From NCBI GenBank assembly GCA_905221605.1, contig CAJNDS010002489.1:122001-186000 (forward strand): 64,000 nt of DNA, read 5' to 3'. The translations under genes and the position numbers were made by a program. The notes below the pieces were generated by a model. That model saw only the letters and a list, made by a program, of their open reading frames with translations. It did no database searches and was not told the origin of the DNA. This document shows, piece by piece, positions 58,102 to 64,000 of this stretch (position 1 is its first letter; each line of letters begins with the position of its first letter). The DNA comes from Symbiodinium natans (taxonomy: Eukaryota; Sar; Dinophyceae; Suessiales; Symbiodiniaceae).

Positions 58102-60672
58102 GTTTAAAGCTCAATTTTTTCTGCCACTCTTTCTGGACTCATAAGGTTGGGATTATCATCATCGGGTTCAGTCTTTCTACACCGGCAAAGCACCGCAGGG
58201 TGGCACAAACACACACCTCACCTACCGCACGAAGTCCTGTTGTGCTCTCTCTTCCTCTCTCACAACACTCAACAGTAATGCTGGCTTCTGGAGCTCAAAA
58301 AAACTTGGGCTTGATTTGAACCTTAGACAGTTTTGCTGTGACCAGCCTAGCAACGCGCACCTTTAAGGTGGCACAATCTGCCAGCAGCCCCGCAACCGGG
58401 TCGCAGCGTCCAGCTCCCACCCCGGCCAGAGCCGCGTTGACCGGCCACACTCGGTCCTCAGCTGAGAGTTCGGCGGCTCACGGATGGTTGACCTTCGTGA
58501 CTATGACTTCACAGGCTGGGCATACGGCCCGCCACCCTTATAAAAAAGAACCCAAAAAGGGACCCTATTGAGAGAACTGCCCACATGACAAGGGGGTTTA
58601 AGAGAGTCAGGGTTGCACCGTTGCGCCATCTTTCGCGCCAATCTTGGCGAGTACGTTCGCGCGATGTTTGTTTCGGTGATTGCTTTCCGATGCTGCAAGA
58701 CTCTCACAGACAGAACCGCGCACAAAGCTTCACGCCCCAAACTCCGCGCTCCAAACCGCACGCATGCCAACCCCGCAAAGCAGCTTTAGCACAATCACCC
58801 TGATTCCTAAACAGTAAACTTATTTGAGACTCTAAGCCGAGTATGAGTCCTTTGCATTGTCAGCTTTCAAGGGTAGAAAAGACGAAACAAATATACACCT
58901 CTTTTTCAACTTTGCTCTCCAAAGCTGCGCTTAAGAGGTCCAAGGGCACGACTAGAACACACCACAGGCAAACCCCTAACCTTACTTGGGGGTTTGTGGG
59001 TTGATATCAGCAGGGTTATACGTACCCTGAAAAAGGGGACTAATCAATTATAAACATGGACACCCTACTTATTGCCCTACAGCGACCCAGCAGTCTTTAC
59101 TGGGCCTTACACCCTACAGACCCTAAACCTTTGACTCCTAAACCCTAAACCCTAATTGACCTTACGCCTAAGCATCCCAAAGTCGTCTTTCCATGGTCAG
59201 GGGTCCGTCACGTTATTGGCGCGGAGGTTCCAAAGCAGCATCCGGTAGAGAACTGGGTTGGCTTCGACCGCTAGCACCGAGCTGTGCCTTGCCATGGGTT
59301 CAGGGTTTAGGGTTTAGGGCTACTGGGCGGTTTCATGTGTGGTTTCAAGCAGGGGTTCGAGTTATTACCTCATTTCAGGCACCATAGAACCCTACTTGTT
59401 AATACCCATGAACCTTCAAGCAATTCTTAGCTAATGAAACCCACAAGTTCAGACTGGGCTTAGATGTCCCGATGGAGCTCACGGCTTTGGGTCTAGTACA
59501 GGGTCACCGCTAGGGTTTAGGGTTAAGGGTTAAGGGTTTAGGGGTCACCGCAGGATAACTCTAGTTATTATAAACAAGCCTATTTAGGGTAACCACAACC
59601 CTACTTATAGCTATCCATGAACCTCCATGTAGTTGAGGCATAGTCCCGCTTAGAAGAGTAGTGGGCTCTCTGGGCACTTCAAATCTAGGGCAGGTTGCGG
59701 GAGGTGCGCCGCCACGTAGATCGACCGAAAGCCAAGATTGGCGCCGACATCAACCTGGGATTTGGGTATTTCCCAAAATAGTGGGTACCCCTTTTATACC
59801 CCCAAATATCCCCAAATCGAATAGAATCCCCTTAAAGGACCCCCAATAAGGGTACCCCTATTTTCGGGGAAGTTTTGGGGGGGAGGGAGCAGGTGGGATT
59901 TTGCGCGGGTTGCAGGGACCTTGTTGTTTTCTTCTGGAGATCCTACTGCGATGAAGCGCAAGCCGGTTTAGAGATGAACGAGACTGGAGAATTTGCTTGA
60001 GGGTTCAAAAGCGATATTATGCATTGGTAGTAGAAAGAAGTAAACAAGGTCGTAAACAAATTTAGGAGCCTCTGTACTTTAATAAGCTCACAAACACAGC
60101 TGGCCGACTTGTAACCCGATATTGGTGGCTCCGAACCGTAAACTCTGAACCCTACTTGTAGCCAGCAAAACAAAAAGGGTTTGGGGTTCAGGGTTCAGGG
60201 TATAGGGGCAGTCCACTTTGCAGGGTATATGGAATATTGGCTATGACACTCACAACCAGGGCCTAGGGGATTCCAGAAGTCCGTCGGCTCGTACTCTTTA
60301 ACCAACCACAGGTTTCGGGTTTAGGGTGCTCAGGAACAGCCCCTCTCCCCACCCCTCCCCCCCTCCTTCACCCAACCCCTTCACCGAGCAACGGTGGTTG
60401 CACCCTCCGTGTCCAACACGGCTTGCTGCTCCCTGCAGGTGTGAGTTTTTAGGATGAAGGCCCCAAGCCTAAGACCCCAATTAAAACCAAAAAAATGTGA
60501 TGAAGGCCCCAAGCCTAGAACCCGTATGAAACGCCGATAGATGTGATGAAGTTCTGGCTTAGTGAGCATCGGATGTAGACTTTTGTCAAGGCTTGCTTCG
60601 TCTGACATTCTCACGGCAGCAGGAATAAGCGTCCAACGCCTCCCAACAACTGACGCGATCAGACCCCCGCAC
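58102..60672. other. Intergenic between the methyltransferase fragment and the pseudophosphatase gene
   Basis: 58102-58980 is unique and array-free with unrecognised frames. TTGGAGG elements at 58983-59091 (degenerate), 59320-59422 (full, left end abutting TTTAGGG) and 59550-59632 (right half). TACCCC-type inverted element at 59768-59880. A 46-bp tandem duplication near 60452-60544 shares GGCCCCAAGCCTA with 62889. Confidence 0.55.
59320..59422. mobile_element. TTGGAGGTTCATGGGTAG element, copy 20
   Basis: CTACTGGGCGGTTTCATGTG ... TACCCATGAACCTTCAAGC. The left end directly follows TTTAGGG units (AGGG|CTACT). Confidence 0.65.
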
Positions 60673-60683
60673 TCATCGACCAC
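60381..60683 (-). other. Coding-like open frame directly downstream of the pseudophosphatase stop
   Basis: In the frame one base off from the pseudophosphatase, a 100-residue open frame overlaps its last codons. It reads VVDECGGLIASVVGRRW and SDEASLDKSLHPMLTKPEL before entering a 46-bp tandem duplication (units near 60452 and 60499). It could be an alternative C-terminus reached by a frame shift or unrecognised splice, or chance. Confidence 0.25.
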
Positions 60684-62506
60684 GTTCTTGCCAAGGAAGG
60701 TCGTGCGTCACAAATTTGTGTTCCAAGTGCTCATCCAGAAGAAGCACCGCCCCTCTGTTGTCAAACTCTCCACAGTAGTTGGACGCCGTAAACACTTGAA
60801 GCAGCCGATCACCAAGCCGCGCTTCCTTGCCTTCTTCCAGGACTCGTGGTGAACAACACATCTTTTCCAAGCCACTCTTTGTCAGAAACTCTTCCACCAC
60901 ATCTAGACCGAAGCACATCTCAATGGACTTATCACCATCTTCCCAGCCTCGGACGTGGTCATCATAATAGGCAAAGAGCAGATCACAGAGCAGGCCGTGA
61001 TCTGGTATATCTGTAGGCCGGTGTATCTTTCGCAGGTCATCAAGGCTCTGCAGGAAAGGGGACAAGCCAGAAGGAACACACAAGATGCGCTCCTGAACCA
61101 AAGCACAGATGGGCATGCTGTTGAAGACCCGCACAAACTCCTTCCAGATTCGCACGCTCAGCTCCTTCTTCTTGCACTCATCATAGAAGCCATAGATCCT
61201 TGACAGGCTGATTGTCTCAAACTTTCCGCGCAGCAAGTGTATCCTCTCTGGATACTTCTGCTTGTACAGGAGCAGGAGCGTCAAGGTCTCCACCGCTCGA
61301 TGCCCCCTGTTGACATAGTTTCCCAGGAAAAGATGCTGTGATGCAGCAGGATCACCGAAGGTATCCTTGGTAGCCCAGCAGCCATATTATATTTAGGCTA
61401 CTCTTTCAGGGAGCCTTGAACCAAAAGTGCAAAAAGGGTACCACGGGGCCACCCAAAACCCTAAACCCTGAACCCTAAACCCTAAACCCTCAAAAGGGTA
61501 TCCTTACTGGAACCCCAACAAAAGACAACAACCAAAAACGAGGGTACCAAATGGGCTTCCCCAAGTATCGAAAATGTGGTGCAGTTGGTCTGCGCAGCCC
61601 ACGAGATTGCCGCTGATCACCAAGGGAGGTTCGAGTTGCAACCTCAGATTGCCCTTTGAAAATCCCTCAGACAAGTAACCCTAAACCCTAAACCCTAAAC
61701 CCTAAACCCTAAACCCTAAACCCTAAACCCTAAACCTCGGATGGCCCTTGAAACTCTTTGACTAACTACCCTAAACCCTAAACAATAAACATCCCTGAGC
61801 CCTAAACCCTAAGCCCTGCACCCTTTAGGGTTTAGGGTTTAGGGTTTAGGGTTTAGGGTTTAGGATCTTTTATAAAACCGGACCTGATGACTGCCAGCAC
61901 TGCCTCCTCTGCCTGAACCCTGAACCCTGAACTCTAAGCCCTTTTTAAACCCGGGCTCTCCGACGTGCCGGCACTGGAACCCTAAACCCTGAACCCTAAA
62001 CCCCAAACCCTAAACCCTAAACCCTGAACCCTGAACCTGCCGAGCAACAAGGAAGGCTCCTTGAGGAAGATGTTCTCGGCCATCGCGCACAGAAGCTTGA
62101 CATCCTCCGCTTCCGTCATGCGCCCTTTGGCACGCAGTCTTTCAATGTGCAGGTCAACGTCAATCCCCTTCACAAGCAGCGTTAGTGCAACGTTTCCTTC
62201 AAGGCCACATTCGGTCAGCGTCTGCTTGCTGTCATTCAAGGCGCTCTCCTTGTATGTCAGCTGCTGCACTTCCACCAGGTGGCCACATCGAGTGGCTATC
62301 GCCTGCTTCAGATCCAGAACCGTGCTGCTGCTGGGGAGGTTCACAACAACCAGCGGCTCGCCAGCCAAAGTCAGCACCGTGACTTCAACTTCAGCTGTCT
62401 GCGCTTCGGCACCAGCTGCAGCTGCTGCATCTGCACCCACTGAGGCTGCATCTGCGCCCGCTGAGGGTGCAGCTGCAGCCGATTTCCATCCGCGGAAAAG
62501 ATGCAT
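60673..62506 (-). CDS. Ubiquitin-like domain fused to a PP1-type pseudophosphatase, 3 exons
   Basis: Exons on the minus strand are 62506..62049, 61642..61570 and 61365..60673. They join in frame to 407 residues, starting at the first ATG after an in-frame TGA. Residues 8-36 are an Ala-rich linker and 40-112 resemble a ubiquitin-like beta-grasp domain. From about 117 the protein aligns with PP1-type Ser/Thr phosphatases (YGFYDEC, GLSP, RPTDIPD.GLLCDLL, NYCGEFDN). The active site is gone: against PP1, D64 is N165, H66 is V167, D92 is N193, D95 is N196, N124 is K225, H125 is F226, H173 is P275, H248 is P350, D208 is Y310 and R221 is K323. R96 (R197) and Y272 (Y374) remain. The scaffold is intact without stops, so I infer a non-catalytic protein under constraint, perhaps a substrate or regulatory-subunit decoy. 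Intron 1 is GT-AG; intron 2 needs a GA-AG boundary. A recent pseudogene is possible but less likely. Confidence 0.82.
61366..61565 (-). mobile_element. Intron 2 of the pseudophosphatase gene: CTTGGTAGCCC inverted-repeat element (introner-like)
   Basis: The element starts CTTGGTAGCCCAGC at 61366 and ends as a degenerate inverted copy (GGGCTTCCCCAAG) at 61565. The flanks 61362-61365 and 61566-61569 are both TATC, a 4-bp target-site duplication (GATA on the gene strand). On the gene strand the intron is 61569..61366: it begins with GA of the duplication and ends with the element's own CCAAG. The PP1 alignment across the junction (F177 then D178, with 11 residues to LFLG as in PP1) fixes the boundary to within the repeat. 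The inside holds what looks like a nearly complete shorter copy (61366-61452), a CCCTAAA array, and a second right end. Confidence 0.75.
61643..62048 (-). other. Intron 1 of the pseudophosphatase gene, filled with telomere-type arrays
   Basis: GT-AG intron of 406 bp on the minus strand. GTTGC occurs at the start of the intron (62048 downward) and again as the first five bases of exon 2 (61642 downward), a 5-bp direct repeat across the insertion. The intron holds CCCTAAA arrays at 61679-61737, 61769-61815 and 61979-62035, and a TTTAGGG array at 61826-61863 in opposite orientation. Two related short blocks at 61644-61680 and 61736-61772 look like a degenerate duplication. Confidence 0.7.
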
Positions 62507-64000
62507 GGGAGGGCAAATCTTTGGCCAGAAAGCTTGGCGAAGATACCCCCTGAATTTCAGGGGAACGATTCCTCAAACCATCCAGGGGACTTAGCTTTAA
62601 ACCAAGTTTTGGGCTTCTTGCAGTTTAAGGTGCTTAAGGTGTCCCAACCCCCTTCACCCTAAAACTCTAAAACCCTAAACCCTAAAACCCTAATACCCGA
62701 AACCTTGCATTGGACTCCCTTCAGGCGTGTTTTGCCGCTTAGGCTCCAAGTTCACGAGCGTTTTAGGGTTTACGGTTTAGGGTTGTAAGTAGGGCGTTTT
62801 GTTTAGGAGTTTAGGGTTCAGTGTGTGGGCTTTAGGGTTGAGGGTAACTGTAAACTCCGCCTAGCTAACCGTAGCTACAATGCCCCCAAGGCCCCAAGCC
62901 TACAACCCCAATTACACCCTTCTGGATGTATGAGCCGAAGGTTTCAGGGTTTCTTGATTTGCGCTGGCGAGCTCCATGGTTCGGGGCTGCGAGTTTTGGA
63001 GTAACTATTGGAGTGCGTCCAGGAGTTTACGGTTTAGGGTTTAGGGACAAAACCTTGTCAAGTCAACTGGCCCTCTCGAGTAACACCTACCAACCCCCTC
63101 CCGTCGGAAGGCCCCAGATCCCCACCAAATTTTGCATCGCCACCCCAGCAGAACCCCTCCCGACACGGCCTCCCTTGCGTATCCCAGCCTCAGTGGACAC
63201 CCAGGCGTTCAGTCAATGGGGGGAGAGATTGTAAGGTTTACTTGAGGGGTTGGGTTCTTCAACCTCCGTACAAGGAAGCTAGCAGCTGCTAGCCCCAGAC
63301 CGCATATCCTGCCCCTGGCCTGCACATTTAGCCCAATTCTCAACCGGCCGAAGACGCCCGAAGCCAGAAGCACCAACCGCAATCAGAATCTTCTCCATTG
63401 TCTCCTCCCAAAATGGAAACAGCGAAAGAAGGGTCTAACCCCAGACCTCCACAGCCCGGAAACTCATGGACGCTTGAGAACTTATGCTAATCGGGAATTC
63501 GGCAAAATAAGGCACCTTGCATGATGCCGGTGCAGGCTGCCCCCCCCCCCCCCCCCCGGGTGGTTTTAGGGTTTAGGGTTTCGGGTTTGTGTAGGGTTTA
63601 GGGTTTAGGGTTTAGAGTTTCCCCCATGTGTGGTGTGGTTGTGGGTTGGTCTTAGGGTTTAGAGTTGAGGGTTTAGGGTTTAAGGGGTTGCGGGGGGGGG
63701 GGGGGACCACACCAGGGGAGGGAGGGGGGGGGGGGGGGCGACCGGGATCACCCCTTCAAGGGGGTCATATGTACCTCATTCCCGAAGTCCCTACAAAACC
63801 CTAAACTGCAAACCCAAATTTTTAAACCCGGACTAACCCTAAACCCTAAACCCTGAACCCTAAACCCTAAACCCTAAACCCTAAACCCTAAACCCTAGAC
63901 CCTAAACCCTAAACCCTAAACCCAACCCAGTAAACCTGTAAGCAAGGGGGCGCTCGAACTCGTAGTCCAAGGCATAGGTGCCCCAGGGCCCGAGGAGGTC
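62507..64000. other. Upstream flank of the pseudophosphatase gene and terminal arrays
   Basis: In the gene's frame TGA lies about 70 bp upstream of the ATG. CCCTAAA-type units at 62659-62700, TTTAGGG-type at 62762-62785, 63024-63043, 63564-63622 and 63651-63685, C run at 63540-63557, G runs at 63692-63740, CCCTAAA array at 63834-63924. Plus frame 62926-63234 unrecognised. Confidence 0.55.

Noticed and set aside
57798-58319. Plus-strand 173-codon open frame
   Set aside because: It lies opposite the FkbM-type exons and shows no domain.
1-64000. tRNA, rRNA, snRNA and spliced-leader sequences
   Set aside because: Looked for tRNA T-loop signatures and the conserved dinoflagellate spliced-leader 3' end on both strands; none seen by eye.

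Overview
The window looks like dinoflagellate nuclear DNA, probably from Symbiodiniaceae or a close relative. The evidence is a TTTAGGG telomere-type repeat, very low gene density, recognisable genes all on the minus strand, introns with GT or GA donors flanked by short direct repeats, a ubiquitin-like domain fused to an unrelated domain, and abundant small inverted-repeat elements. The species is an inference; the eukaryotic, non-prokaryotic nature is clear. No rRNA, tRNA, CRISPR array or prokaryotic operon was seen.

Genes. Two genes can be reconstructed with confidence. (1) complement(60673..62506): three exons joining in frame to 407 codons. It carries an N-terminal ubiquitin-like domain and a PP1-type phosphatase fold in which every metal-binding and catalytic histidine, asparagine and aspartate I could align is replaced. 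It is a candidate pseudophosphatase. (2) complement(38479..39806): a DHHC palmitoyltransferase, probably two exons. Weaker calls, all on the minus strand: an FkbM-type methyltransferase fragment (57638..58101), a two-exon hypothetical gene (54113..54779), a frameshifted acidic/basic nuclear-like gene (30766..31735), a DUF3431-like exon (about 33.0 kb) and one possible exon near 36.4 kb.

Introns. In four introns of three genes the exon boundary is flanked by a short direct repeat. The donor lies inside the first repeat copy and the acceptor AG abuts the second. Two of these introns (DHHC, and intron 2 of the phosphatase gene) are copies of one inverted-repeat element ending CTTGGTAGCCC...GGGCTACCAAG with 4-bp duplications. 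A third copy lies at 3.5 kb. This is the signature of transposon-derived introns (introners).

Layout. 0-7.5 kb: TTTAGGG/CCCTAAA arrays alternating with short unique stretches and inverted-repeat elements. 7.6-12.0 kb: a degenerate satellite, with a clean ~490-bp tandem repeat at 9.95-11.2 kb. 12.7-16.1 kb: the longest telomere-type array plus 8-bp and 9-bp variants. 16-30 kb: unique low-coding sequence with arrays. 30.7-33.1 kb: decayed gene pieces. 35.8-36.0 kb: a 97-bp near-perfect palindrome. 38.5-39.8 kb: DHHC gene in an array-free island. 41-54 kb: unique sequence, microsatellites and many copies of one inverted-repeat element. 55.2-56.6 kb: a GAAGCTTCGCGAG minisatellite with 136/145-bp higher-order period. 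57.6-62.5 kb: methyltransferase fragment and pseudophosphatase gene, the latter with telomere-type arrays inside its introns. 62.6-64 kb: arrays and homopolymers.

Telomere-type arrays occur on average about once per kilobase in both orientations and enter introns, but I saw none inside the recognised exons.
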